NCBI RefSeq assembly: GCF_003425685.1
Contig: NZ_QJKM01000019.1
Location: 37,696-101,695, forward strand
Direction: 5' to 3'
DNA length: 64,000 nucleotides
Source: Rhizobium terrae
GTDB taxonomy: Bacteria > Pseudomonadota > Alphaproteobacteria > Rhizobiales > Rhizobiaceae
Shown: in pieces, positions 26,462-35,315 of the stretch
Layout: each line of letters starts with the position of its first letter
How positions within the stretch are numbered: the stretch's first letter is position 1
The notes under the pieces: model-generated
What the model was told of the DNA's origin: nothing
The model's input: the letters and a program-made list of their open reading frames with translations, nothing else
The model's database searches: none
Position numbers and translations under genes: made by a program

Positions 26462-27052
26462 TTAGTGAGAGACAGTGGGAGTGAGCCGATTGAGAGCCGG
26501 TTCGAGTATCATCGGGAAAACTTCCGGTTTCCCGTAAGCTCTCGCCGAAAGCATCGCCCCATATACCGTCGCCAGAAACGTTTCAGCTTCGACATGAGGG
26601 GCGCTGGTGAGGTTCAGCGCGCCTTCGTTGGTGCCACGCTCCATGACTGAGGTCAGCCACGAAGATATGAAGTCAAAGAATGCCGTAACCTCCTTTGCCA
26701 CCTCCGGCGGCAGGGACGGCAGTTCACTGGCAAGCATAGCACAGACACAGTAGGGTCTGCTGGAATCCTCAATGCATGCAGCCCAGTGGTTTGCATAAGC
26801 CTTGAGGATGTCCAGAGCATTCGGAACCTTCTGCTCAAGAACTGCCACGCTTGCCTGTCCATCCTCCCGATACCGCTTGACCAGCTCACGCACCAAATCG
26901 ACCTTGCTTGGAAAATGATGGTGAATGCTGGCCTTGCGGATACCGACAATCTCCGAGATATCGGCGTAGCTGAATCCATTGTAGCCCCCATTCATGATGA
27001 GGGTTCGGGCAGAAGCCAGGATGTCGTCGGAGGTGGTTGAAAGATTGCTCAT
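26462..27052 (-). CDS. TetR/AcrR family transcriptional regulator
   Basis: A 196-residue TetR-type repressor. The helix-turn-helix is YADISEIVGIRKASIHHHFPSK with the usual DLVRELVKRY following. The ligand-binding half contains two Cys in RPYCVCAMLASELP, a pattern seen in redox- or electrophile-sensing TetR proteins, though that is inference. The ATG at 27,052 is just downstream of a candidate operator at 27,062. A matching site precedes the next gene on the same strand. Confidence 0.88.
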   Translation of the reverse strand: MSNLSTTSDDILASARTLIMNGGYNGFSYADISEIVGIRKASIHHHFPSKVDLVRELVKRYREDGQASVAVLEQKVPNALDILKAYANHWAACIEDSSRPYCVCAMLASELPSLPPEVAKEVTAFFDFISSWLTSVMERGTNEGALNLTSAPHVEAETFLATVYGAMLSARAYGKPEVFPMILEPALNRLTPTVSH

Positions 27053-27061
27053 ATGCTTTGT

Positions 27062-27076
27062 CTACCTTCTAGTAGG
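27062..27076 (+). promoter_or_regulatory. Candidate TetR operator (site 2)
   Basis: CTACCTTCTAGTAGG lies 9 bases upstream of the TetR start codon and nearly repeats the site at 26,402-26,416. The position suits autorepression. Confidence 0.6.
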
Positions 27077-27107
27077 CAGACGGTCAAGAATAAAATTCCG
27101 CTTTATG

Positions 27108-27935
27108 TCAGCCGTCGGTGGACAGGCTCAGATCGGTCCACGCTTCGATTTCCTGTTTCAGACGGTCGATCCGCGCCGTCACGTGCTTGAGAGCATCGCT
27201 GCCAAGGAGAAGTTGCGGCGGGGGATTGTCAGATTCGATGAGGGTTAGAACCGCGTCGGCGAGCTTTTGCGGATTTCCGAGCTGCTTGCCGCTCACTGCC
27301 TGACGCGCCTCGCGGATCGGATCAAACAGGGTATCATAGTCAGCAATGGAACGCTCTGTGCGGACCATAGAACGGCCTGCCCAGTCCGTCCGAAACGAGC
27401 CGGGGCAAAGGGTTGTTACGTGCACACCAAACGGCGCCATTTCCGACCGCATGACCTCGGAGATGCCCTGGAGTGCGAACTTGCTGCCGCAGTAATAGGC
27501 GATGCCGGGCATGGTGATCATGCCGCCCATCGACGTGACGTTGACGATAAAGCCGCTTCGGCGCTCGCGGAACCTCGGGAGAAACGCCTTGGCGACTGCA
27601 ACTGCGCCAAACACATTCACATCGAACTGGCGGCGCATCTCCTCGATCGGCGATTCCTCAAGTATACCCTCATGCCCGTATCCTGCATTGTTGATTAGGA
27701 CGTCGACTGAACCGTGTTCTTCCTCGACTTGTCGGACGACGTCCGGGATTCGGTCGAATTCGGTGACGTCGCAAAGAACCGGATGTAGTGTCGGAAGAGT
27801 GTCCGCCAAGGCTTTGCGCGAGGCCTCAGAGCGGATGGTGCCGATAACCTTGTGACCGGCGTCAATAGCGGCAGTGGCGATCGCCAACCCGAAACCCGAA
27901 CTTACACCCGTTATAAAAAACGTTTTACTCGACAT
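27108..27935 (-). CDS. SDR family oxidoreductase
   Basis: A 275-residue classical SDR. TGVSSGFGLAIATAAID is the cofactor turn, NNAGYGHEG follows, and YYCGSKFALQG holds the catalytic Tyr and Lys. It is closely similar in layout to the SDR at 20,994-21,818, so the two may be paralogues. It is divergent from an AraC-type regulator at 28,027 (91 bases between), the likely controller. Its substrate is unknown. Confidence 0.9.
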   Translation of the reverse strand: MSSKTFFITGVSSGFGLAIATAAIDAGHKVIGTIRSEASRKALADTLPTLHPVLCDVTEFDRIPDVVRQVEEEHGSVDVLINNAGYGHEGILEESPIEEMRRQFDVNVFGAVAVAKAFLPRFRERRSGFIVNVTSMGGMITMPGIAYYCGSKFALQGISEVMRSEMAPFGVHVTTLCPGSFRTDWAGRSMVRTERSIADYDTLFDPIREARQAVSGKQLGNPQKLADAVLTLIESDNPPPQLLLGSDALKHVTARIDRLKQEIEAWTDLSLSTDG

Positions 27936-28026
27936 TTTCGAAACTCCTTGATTTATGCATGCTGACAGATAATCTGGTGGCTCTCTCAGCTCGATTGCGA
28001 ATCCTCTCGTTATTTTGCCAAATCCT

Positions 28027-28938
28027 ATGATTTATGAAGAACCGTCCGTCGGCCATGACCGGCTTGTCGCCCTGGCCGGCCAACTTGCTCCCCGTCTCGG
28101 CTACAATCAGACGGCGATCGGTTGTGTCCGTATTCTGCGCACTGAAGCAGTCCTCAACGACGTGCCGGTTCTCTATAGGCCGGGGGCAGTCTTCGTATTA
28201 CAGGGAAGCAAGCACGGCATCTTGAATGGGGAAGCCTACCTTTACGATGAGGATCACTATCTTGCCGTTTCGGTACCCGTTCCCTTCAGGATGACTTCCA
28301 AAGCCAGTCAGCAGAGGCCGTTGCTGGCGATCTATCTCGAGTTCGACATGCAGGTGGCGGCAGAAATCGCCATGCAGGTCGAACAACATGCAGGTTCTCC
28401 GCGCGCCACGCCGAAAGGGCTATTCTCCAGCAGGATGGACCGCAGCATCCAGGACGTGCTGCTGCGCCTGGTCGAGGCGCTCCAAAGCCCGGTCGAGGTC
28501 GCTGTGATCGGAAGCTCCATCCTGCGCGAATTGCACTACCGCGTCATGGTCGGCCCGCAAGGCGGCGCGATGATCGCGGCCCTTCAGCGAAAAGGGACGT
28601 CCGGAAAACTGGTCGAAAGCGTAGCGTGGCTTCGCGAGAACTATGGTTCTGACATCACTGTCGCGGATCTTGCCAAAAGCGTGGGCATGAGCGTCCCTTC
28701 GTACCACGTTCACTTCAAAAACCTGACCGGCTCAAGTCCAATGCAATACGTGAAGGCGATGCGACTCCACGAGGCGAGACTGATGATCGCGCGCCAAAGC
28801 GGGACCATTGCTGCCGTGGCTGCATCGGTCGGTTATGTCAGTCCCGCTCAATTCAGCCGCGATTTCAGACGGCATTTCGGTCGTACCGCATCGGAAGAGG
28901 TGAAGTGGGTCCAACAGCACCTTGGAGAACAGGGTTAA
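28027..28938 (+). CDS. AraC family transcriptional regulator
   Basis: A 303-residue AraC-type regulator with an N-terminal AraC_N cupin-like domain (IGCVRILRTEAVLNDVPVLY, VLQGSKHGILNGEAYLYDEDHYL) and two C-terminal helix-turn-helix motifs (ITVADLAKSVGMSVPSYHVH and IAAVAASVGYVSPAQFSRDF). The ATG at 28,027 is preferred to an upstream TTG. It is divergent from the SDR gene at 27,935. Regulators of this type are usually activators responding to small molecules. Confidence 0.9.
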   Translation: MIYEEPSVGHDRLVALAGQLAPRLGYNQTAIGCVRILRTEAVLNDVPVLYRPGAVFVLQGSKHGILNGEAYLYDEDHYLAVSVPVPFRMTSKASQQRPLLAIYLEFDMQVAAEIAMQVEQHAGSPRATPKGLFSSRMDRSIQDVLLRLVEALQSPVEVAVIGSSILRELHYRVMVGPQGGAMIAALQRKGTSGKLVESVAWLRENYGSDITVADLAKSVGMSVPSYHVHFKNLTGSSPMQYVKAMRLHEARLMIARQSGTIAAVAASVGYVSPAQFSRDFRRHFGRTASEEVKWVQQHLGEQG

Positions 28939-29008
28939 CCCCATTTGCCAACACCTGAACCCAGGCGCCTCCTACGAGATAACCGCCGAGCCCACAACCG
29001 GCAGCACA

Positions 29009-29698
29009 TCAATCCAGCGCCGCCCTGAGAGCCGCTTCACAGTGAATGAGGGTCGTATCGAAGACAGGGACGGCGACATTATCCTGGTTCAACAGCATGC
29101 CCACCTCCGTGCAACCAAGAATAAGACAGTCGCAGCCTTGACCGATCAGTCGCTGCGCAATCAACTCGTACGCCAAACGGCTTTCCTTGGTTACGACGTC
29201 ACGACACAGCTCGTTGTAGATGATGCGATGGGTCTCCGCTCGATCTCCGGCTTCAGGAATTGTCGGCAACAGTCCCCTGGCAGTCAGGCGGTCGGTATAG
29301 AAGTTCTGCTCCATCGTGAAGGCGGTCGCCATCAGGCCCGGCTTGCGAAAGCCGCCGTCGAGGATCGCCGTCGCCGTGGCGTCCGCGATGTGTACGAACG
29401 GGATCGACACCCCGGCCAGGATCCTGTCCGCCACCTTGTGCATGGTGTTCGTCGCCAGGATGAGGAGCTCGGCGCCTCCACGCTCCAAAGCAATGGCTTT
29501 CTCATTCAGGATATCTGCCGCCGCGTCCCAATTGGAAGACACCTGCAACCTTTCGATTTCATCAAAGTCGACGGATCGTATGAGAAGCTCAGGAGAATGA
29601 AGTCCTCCCAGGGTCTCGCGGGTGAGCCTGCAGAGTTCACGATAATAAATCTGCGTCGAGGCGGCGGACATTCCGCCAAGTATGCCGATGGTCTTCAA
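29009..29698 (-). CDS. Aspartate/glutamate racemase family protein (YgeA-like)
   Basis: A 229-residue cofactor-independent amino-acid racemase fold. IGILGGMSAASTQIYYREL starts the protein. The first catalytic position is Thr (LILATNTMHKVAD), not Cys, and the second is Cys (CLILGCTEVGML). This Thr/Cys pair is the arrangement of the YgeA group, broad-specificity amino-acid racemases, not classic glutamate racemase. It lies between the AraC gene and an SDR gene. A role in D-amino-acid metabolism is inferred. Confidence 0.85.
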   Translation of the reverse strand: MKTIGILGGMSAASTQIYYRELCRLTRETLGGLHSPELLIRSVDFDEIERLQVSSNWDAAADILNEKAIALERGGAELLILATNTMHKVADRILAGVSIPFVHIADATATAILDGGFRKPGLMATAFTMEQNFYTDRLTARGLLPTIPEAGDRAETHRIIYNELCRDVVTKESRLAYELIAQRLIGQGCDCLILGCTEVGMLLNQDNVAVPVFDTTLIHCEAALRAALD

Positions 29699-29879
29699 AT
29701 GCTCTCTCCGGTTCCATCTGTTTCAGGTTCGCCCAAAAGTATGCATCCAGGGCAGAGGCGCGAAATCTCGAGGCTGGCGGTTCCAACGCGTGTGTATTCC
29801 ATGTTTCTCCACCTTTTTTCGGTGCTGTTGAATAGAACGCGTTGCAAGAGGCGTACGGTCCGCCGCCTCGGGCCAATGC

Positions 29880-30635
29880 TCAGGCGCTTATGCCGCCGTC
29901 GACAAGAATGCCCGAGCCGGTGATATAGGCTGCACCGGGACCAGCGAGGAAAGCGACGGCCTCTGCCACTTCCCTGGTTCTGCCATACCGGGCGATCGAC
30001 AGTTTTGGCAGGATGGCAGGCGCGAGAGCTCCGTCGGCAGGGTTCATCTCAGTGTCGATCGGCCCCGGTCGGACCAGATTGACGGTAATCTCCCTCGGAC
30101 CCAGTTCACGCGCTAGGCCGCGCGTGAAGCTTTCCAGCGCTGATTTGGTCGCCGCATAAACCGCGATTCCTGCAAATGGAACCGCCAGACCCGCATTGCT
30201 TCCGGTGCTGATGATACGGCCGCCATTCGGGATGTATTTCAGCGCTGCCTGGGTGATCAGAAACACGCCGCGAACATTGACGTTCAGTTGCAGGTCGATT
30301 TCCCCAAGTGGCTGTACCGCGAAATCTCCTGCGAAGAGGACGCCGGCATTGTTAACGAGAATGTCGAGGCCGCCAAGTTCAGCGACGGTCCGCTCGACGG
30401 TAGCCGTAGCGGCGGCTGTGCTTGCTGCATCGGCCTGAATGGCCACAGCTTTGCGGCCCATAGTTCTGATCTCGGCGGCGAGAGCTTCGGCTTTTTCGGC
30501 CGACTTCTCATAGGTGATCGCAACGTCGGCACCATCTTTAGCCAGCTTCAGCGCGATGGCCGCGCCGATCCCGCGCGCTGCACCGGTAACAAGCGCGCTC
30601 TTACCCGAAAGAGGAAGATCATGGATGTTGTTCAT
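29880..30635 (-). CDS. SDR family oxidoreductase (FabG-like)
   Basis: A 251-residue classical SDR. Cofactor motif VTGAARGIGAAIALKLAKDG, NNAGVLFAG, catalytic YAATKSALESF, and the C-terminal YITGSGILVDGG ending of the 3-ketoacyl-ACP reductase-like group. It resembles the SDR at 33,920-34,633, including LVRPGPIDTEMNPADG versus VVQPGPTDTDLNPADG, so these are probably recent paralogues. Upstream lies the frameshifted MFS gene on the same strand. Confidence 0.9.
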   Translation of the reverse strand: MNNIHDLPLSGKSALVTGAARGIGAAIALKLAKDGADVAITYEKSAEKAEALAAEIRTMGRKAVAIQADAASTAAATATVERTVAELGGLDILVNNAGVLFAGDFAVQPLGEIDLQLNVNVRGVFLITQAALKYIPNGGRIISTGSNAGLAVPFAGIAVYAATKSALESFTRGLARELGPREITVNLVRPGPIDTEMNPADGALAPAILPKLSIARYGRTREVAEAVAFLAGPGAAYITGSGILVDGGISA

Positions 30636-30763
30636 GGCGGTTTACTCCGAAATAGTTCTGTTTCAAGCTGTGAGAAATGGTCCTCTTGTGGGGACCGACG
30701 TGGAGGCGGGAATGATCAAGCCGTCAATGCAGCGTTAGTCATTGAGCTCGTCAATGCGCGTGC

Positions 30764-32181
30764 TTATCGCCGCACCGCCTTGTTCGACGGAAGGCCGGCG
30801 GAAAGCCATCCTGCGACGAGAAGACAGAGTGCGATTGCGATTGCTGCCACGCTATATGCCCGGCCGATGGATCTGGCATCGGTTGCAGACCCCAAATTCA
30901 AGAAGAACAACCCGCCAATGAGTGCAACCGCGAATGCGCCGCCAATCTGAAGTGTGGAATTGACGAGACCGGAGGCCAGTCCCGATTGCGGTCTGGCGAC
31001 GCGCTGCACGACGCTTTTCAAAAGGTTTGGAAGCGCGATCCCCTGCCCCGCTCCAATGAGAAAGAGCGCTAGAGAGAGGAACTGGGCATGATCACTTGAG
31101 ATGAGGGCGGCCGTTGCAAACAGGCCGCCTGCTTGCAGCCCCATGCCAATGGCAGCGGAGTATCTTCCAAAGAAGCGGAGGACGCGCTCGCTTGCAAAGG
31201 GGCCAAGGACAAACCGGCTGCGGCAGGTAGGATGGCGAGCCCGGCTTCAAAGGGCGTGCGGCCAAGGCCGCTCTGTTGATAAACCGAGAATACGAGCCAG
31301 AATGCCGCCAGAGAGTAGAAGGAGAAGGCAGCTGCCAACCCGCGCTTCAACCCCGAGACGTTCAGCAGGCTTGGTTCAAGGATAGGATTTCCGCCCGCTG
31401 TCTCGACGTTTCGCTCATGCCGCCAGAACAAGACGAAAAGCAGCGGTGAAGCACAGAGCATCAGAAGCAACCAGATTGGCCACCCCCGCTCCCGGCCCTC
31501 GATAAGCGGCGCGATCAGGGCAAAAAGCGCAAGCGCTATCAGCAAGGCTCCGCCCAAATCAAGATTGGTTGGGTGTTCCGAGCGGGTTTCGCGCAACATG
31601 AAGGAGGCCAGCGGCGCAGCGATCGCAATCACCGGGAGGTTGATCAGGAAAATGGCCCTCCATCCGAGGCCAAAGATATTCAGTGCGATTAGCGCTCCAC
31701 CGAGAAGCAAACCAACCATCGATGCCACCCCGAATGTCAGGGCATAAAAGCTGAGCGCCTTTGATTTTTCGTGGTCTGGGAAAATCGCATTGATGGAAGC
31801 CAAGGCTTGCGGTGCCATAATTGCCGCTGCAAACCCCTGAAGGATACGGCCGGCGACCAACGCGGCTGGAGACCAGGCAAACCCGCATAAGGCAGACGCG
31901 GCTGCAAACCCGACCATTCCAGCCAGAAAGACATTTCGTCGACCATAGAGATCTCCAAGTCTGCCCCCAGTGATCAACATCACTGCATAGGTAGTGGCGT
32001 AACCGGAGATAATCAGCTGCATCGTTGATGCAGAAGCCCTGAAATCCTCCTGGATTGAGGGCAGCGCCACATTGACAATGAAGAAGTCGAGCGGTGGCAA
32101 AAAGGCGCCTGTCAAAAGGATGAGCAGTGCCATCCATCGACGTGGATCGAGTTTATCGTTGGCATTGCTGGTTTCTCTCAT
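30764..32181 (-). pseudogene. Frameshifted MFS multidrug transporter (EmrB/QacA type)
   Basis: Two overlapping minus-strand frames together make one DHA2-type (14-helix-like) transporter of about 470 residues. The first runs from the ATG at 32,181 (RRWMALLILLTGAFLPPLDF) with good family text to about ILPAAAGLSL. The second, from about 31,200 down to 30,764, continues with the expected helices (SLALFLIGAGQGIALPNLL, LASGLVNSTLQIGGAFAVAL). Inserting one G in the GGCCC run near 31,200-31,206 would restore GLSLGPFASERVLRFFG and join the halves. It is a one-base deletion or a sequencing error. A TetR gene and a palindrome lie upstream. Confidence 0.85.
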
Positions 32182-32231
32182 AAGTGTCTCCAAGCGACCA
32201 AAAAATCGATCGACGGTTTGCAATGTTAGGG

Positions 32232-32255
32232 ATTTGGAACTTTTTGGTTCCAAAT
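32232..32255. promoter_or_regulatory. Palindromic operator candidate between MFS and TetR genes
   Basis: ATTTGGAAC (32,232-32,240) and GTTCCAAAT (32,247-32,255) form a perfect 9-bp inverted repeat with a 6-base centre, upstream of the MFS gene and just past the TetR gene. A weaker related palindrome, TATGGAACC...TCCATA, lies near 32,880-32,900 in front of the TetR start. Both fit TetR-type binding sites. Confidence 0.6.
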
Positions 32256-32260
32256 TGGGG

Positions 32261-32872
32261 TCAGCCAAGTGCCTTCAGCGCCAGTTCGACCATGGCCCTT
32301 GTCTCAGCGCGATCCGCTCCTGCCTTGGCCAGGACCCGCATACCTTGGACCTGACACACGAGGAACCTGGCGAGCGTTCGTTCATCCAGCCCTGGATCGA
32401 TTTCGCCCAAGGCCTGGGCTCTTATGATCGCTGCCGCATAAAGATCTTGCAGACGTCTGAACAGCCGGGAAATACGTGGTGCGACCTCTTTATCCTCTGG
32501 AAGCATTTCGACAGCTGCAAAGACGACAAAGCAGCCACGCAAACCTTCCGTTCCGGAGGCTTGATCCACTTGTTGAGAAAAAGCATCTCGAATTGCTGCT
32601 TTGGGCGACGGATTGGAATGCAGCGTTTCACCGACCGAGCGAACGGCGTCCTCGATGTAAGCGTCGAGGGCACGCAGATAGATACCTCGCTTGTCGACGA
32701 AAGCCTTATAAAAGCTGCCTCTGGAAAGCTCCATACCCTCAAGCAGGTCGGGAAGTGATGCATCGTGATATCCACGATCCCAAAATACCTGCATCGCTTT
32801 TCGAACTGCTTCATCGAGTTCAAATTCTCGGGGGCGACCAACGGACGCGGATATTTGAGTGCGCTTGACCAT
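32261..32872 (-). CDS. TetR/AcrR family transcriptional regulator
   Basis: A 203-residue TetR-type regulator. The start MVKRTQISASVGRPREFELD is typical of the group, followed by the helix-turn-helix ASLPDLLEGMELSRGSFYKAF and KRGIYLRALDAY. The effector part contains the GLRGCFVVFAAVEML region common in YxaF/LmrA-like repressors. The ATG at 32,872 is chosen because the upstream extension is not conserved. It is co-directional with the MFS gene 80 bases downstream and probably represses it. Confidence 0.88.
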   Translation of the reverse strand: MVKRTQISASVGRPREFELDEAVRKAMQVFWDRGYHDASLPDLLEGMELSRGSFYKAFVDKRGIYLRALDAYIEDAVRSVGETLHSNPSPKAAIRDAFSQQVDQASGTEGLRGCFVVFAAVEMLPEDKEVAPRISRLFRRLQDLYAAAIIRAQALGEIDPGLDERTLARFLVCQVQGMRVLAKAGADRAETRAMVELALKALG

Positions 32873-32953
32873 GGAGTGAATATGGAACCATTCAGTCCAT
32901 AATACAAGCGATATTTTCGGGATGATGCGCCAAGCGTTCGGCACCCAAGTTAG

Positions 32954-33334
32954 TTAGCCACGCCGATTGCCAGGATAATCCCGAGAGAATTCCCTGACTG
33001 ACATCAAAATCGGCATAAGCCCGCGGCCTGTTGAACTCAGCGAGTATTCGACTCGGGGAGGCTGCTCTTGAAAGTCGTGTCGGCGTATGAGGCCGTCAAT
33101 TTCCAACTCCCTTAGATGTTGCGTTAGCATCTTCTGGGATATCCCAGGCATGTCTCTCATGAACTGCGATGCCCGCAATGATGGTTCGGCGAACAATCGG
33201 AAAAGGATCGGCTGTTTCCAACGTCCTGTGATCATCCGAAGCACCCTGCTGACATGAGAGACGGAACCGTCGGCTCCGAGACACGTCGCCCTGTCCTCGC
33301 CAGGCACTTTAAAGTGCGTAATTGCCTGCTTCAT
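32954..33334 (-). CDS. HxlR family transcriptional regulator
   Basis: A 126-residue winged-helix HxlR protein. RVLRMITGRWKQPILFRLF, then MPGISQKMLTQHLRELEIDG and EQPPRVEYSLSSTGRGLMP are diagnostic. A Cys occurs near the N-terminus (RATCLGADG), the usual sensing position. The ATG at 33,334 is used, not the TTG just before it. It is divergent from a truncated SDR gene, so its original target may be broken. Confidence 0.88.
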   Translation of the reverse strand: MKQAITHFKVPGEDRATCLGADGSVSHVSRVLRMITGRWKQPILFRLFAEPSLRASQFMRDMPGISQKMLTQHLRELEIDGLIRRHDFQEQPPRVEYSLSSTGRGLMPILMSVREFSRDYPGNRRG

Positions 33335-33380
33335 CAACGAACCTCATATCTGCAGGAGATGATAACACGGATGAAATATC

Positions 33381-33740
33381 ATGGACTTACAAATCCAAAA
33401 CAAGGTTGCACTGGTCACGGGAAGCAGCAAGGGGATCGGCGAGGGTGTGGCCAGAGGCCTCGCGAAGGAAGGGGCAACCTTTCTTGTCCACGGTCGCGAC
33501 AGAATGAAAACAGAGGAAGTCGCGCATGACATCATATCCTCTGGAGGTCGGGCATTCGCGGTATTCGGCGACCTCACAGTGTCGGATCAGGTCGATCGTC
33601 TTATTAGGGATTCCAAGGCTACAGCAGGGTCGATCGACATCCTGGTCAATAATGCCGGCGGATCTGCCCCTGCGGAGGATTGGACCTCGACAAACCCTGA
33701 GTCGCTTGGTGTAAGAGAGCAGATCGTAGACGGGGCTTGA
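33381..33740 (+). pseudogene. Truncated SDR oxidoreductase
   Basis: The N-terminal 110 or so residues of a classical SDR: VALVTGSSKGIGEGVARGLA, then the NNAGGSAP motif and TSTNPESL, after which family similarity stops at about 33,708 and the frame ends at 33,740. The catalytic Tyr-x-x-x-Lys half is missing, so it cannot be active. The following 180 bases show no continuation in any frame, which points to a deletion, not a simple frameshift. It is divergent from the HxlR gene. Confidence 0.8.
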
Positions 33741-33919
33741 CCGAACGCGTCCGAAACTCAAGGGTTTTTAACGAGGCAACCTCCATTTCGACGGAAGTTG
33801 AACTAAATGGTCGCAATGGCGTGCTAGCCCGCAATTCCCCGGCAGGCTTTGAGTACTATTTATGATCCAATATCTGTGGGAAGTGACTGGAGACAAATCC
33901 CCAGCCTTTCGCCACTTCC

Positions 33920-34633
33920 TCAGGCTCCAAAACCGCCGTCGATTGTATGCATCGCGCCCGTCACAAAGCTGGCCTCAGGCCCAGCTAGCCAAGCTACCAT
34001 TCCCGCGACATCCTCAGAGCGACCGTGGCGTTTGATAGCCATCGCGGCATGCTGCAGATCCGTCGTTGGACCGTCAGCAGGGTTGAGATCCGTGTCGGTC
34101 GGCCCAGGCTGCACAACATTGACCGTAATCTCACGCGGGCCGAAATCGCGTGCCAATCCACGCGCCATCCCCTGCAAGGCTGATTTACTCATCGCGTATG
34201 CAGCCAATCCCGGAAAGGGCATCCTGTCGCCATTAACTGAGCCAATCAAAATGATTCTTCCGCCATTCGGCATTTGGCGTGCAGCCTCTACTGAAGCGTG
34301 ATAAGGGGCAGCTACGTTAATGCGGATCAGGCGGTCAATTACATCGGGGTCGTGCTCCAACGGATCGCCCCACGCGCCAACACCCGCGTTTACCACGAGG
34401 ATTTCCACCGGTCCTTGTTCACGAACGGCCCTGATGACCGCATCCCGATCTGCGCTGTCGGCCATCACCGCAGCGCTGCCAGTTTCACGCGCCAGCTTCT
34501 CTGCCGCCTCTGTTGATGTGGCGTAGGTGAAAGTAACTTTTGCTCCTTCGGCGGTGAGCCGCCGAACGATTGCAGCTCCGATGCCCCTACTTCCGCCAAG
34601 AACGAGAGCGGATTTTCCTGCGAAAGTTGCCAT
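33920..34633 (-). CDS. SDR family oxidoreductase
   Basis: A 237-residue classical SDR: SALVLGGSRGIGAAIVRRL at the cofactor site, VNAGVGAWGD, catalytic YAMSKSALQGM, and a C-terminal SFVTGAMHTIDGGFGA. Closely related to the SDR at 29,880-30,635. It is divergent from the TetR gene at 34,707, with operator-like repeats between, so it is the likely TetR target. GAGGAAGAC precedes the ATG. Confidence 0.9.
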   Translation of the reverse strand: MATFAGKSALVLGGSRGIGAAIVRRLTAEGAKVTFTYATSTEAAEKLARETGSAAVMADSADRDAVIRAVREQGPVEILVVNAGVGAWGDPLEHDPDVIDRLIRINVAAPYHASVEAARQMPNGGRIILIGSVNGDRMPFPGLAAYAMSKSALQGMARGLARDFGPREITVNVVQPGPTDTDLNPADGPTTDLQHAAMAIKRHGRSEDVAGMVAWLAGPEASFVTGAMHTIDGGFGA

Positions 34634-34651
34634 GTCTTCCTCATTAATTTA

Positions 34652-34713
34652 ATGTATCGACGACTACATAAATGAAAGCAACCGGACGTCAAGGAATATA
34701 ATAGTCATGACTA
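34652..34713. promoter_or_regulatory. Candidate TetR operators in divergent SDR/TetR promoter region
   Basis: Two sites share a GACTACAnAAAT-like core: ATGTA...TACAT at 34,652-34,669 and the perfect 12-bp palindrome TAGTCATGACTA at 34,702-34,713. The second covers the TetR start codon at 34,707. This suggests binding by the adjacent TetR protein to shut both divergent genes. Confidence 0.5.
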
Positions 34714-35315
34714 CACAAATCGCCCGTCGAAGAGGAAGGCCTCGTCGCTTCGATCCCGACGAGGGCGTCGCGATAGCTCAGCGCCTGTTTCTGGCGCAGG
34801 GATACGATGCTGTCGGGGTAGCTGATCTCACAGAGGCCTTGGGCATAAACCCTCCGAGCTTCTATGCTGCTTACGGAAGCAAAGCAGAGTTATTCAAGCG
34901 AACTCTCAACCGTTATTCTGAAACTGACGGCGTCCCTCTCATGGAAATCCTACAGCCTGGCCGGCCAGCGGCAGAGGCTCTTTCGGAAGTTTTGAAGGAT
35001 GCCGCCAAGAAATATACGGCAAACAGTGGCAGCGGCGGGTGCCTCGCCATCGAGGGTACAAAATGCAACGATATGGACGCGCGAACGGCGGCTCTGATCC
35101 TGACCTCTGCCGCAAGAAACACGATCTATCGGTTTATTGCTGCGACGCACCCGGACGTCGCGGAGTTGATGGCTGATTATATGGTCACCGTCATGAGCGG
35201 TCTCTCGGCTGCGGCTCGTCAAGGCTACGGATCTGCCCGCGTGATCCAAATTGCGGCGCTAGCAGCGACCGCGTTGACAGGAAAGCTGACAGATCAACAG
35301 GCGGAAAATTTCTGA
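34707..35315 (+). CDS. TetR/AcrR family transcriptional regulator
   Basis: A 202-residue TetR-type regulator. RRGRPRRFDPDEGVAIAQRL, helix-turn-helix VADLTEALGINPPSFYAAYG, then AELFKRTLNRY. Two Cys lie in GGCLAIEGTKCND. AAGGA at 34,691 precedes the ATG, which sits inside a 12-bp palindrome. It is divergent from the SDR gene at 33,920-34,633, the probable target. Confidence 0.9.
   Translation: MTTQIARRRGRPRRFDPDEGVAIAQRLFLAQGYDAVGVADLTEALGINPPSFYAAYGSKAELFKRTLNRYSETDGVPLMEILQPGRPAAEALSEVLKDAAKKYTANSGSGGCLAIEGTKCNDMDARTAALILTSAARNTIYRFIAATHPDVAELMADYMVTVMSGLSAAARQGYGSARVIQIAALAATALTGKLTDQQAENF

Noticed and set aside
28922..29923. Plus-strand frame of about 330 codons after the AraC gene
   Set aside because: Antisense to the amino-acid racemase, which has its catalytic residues.
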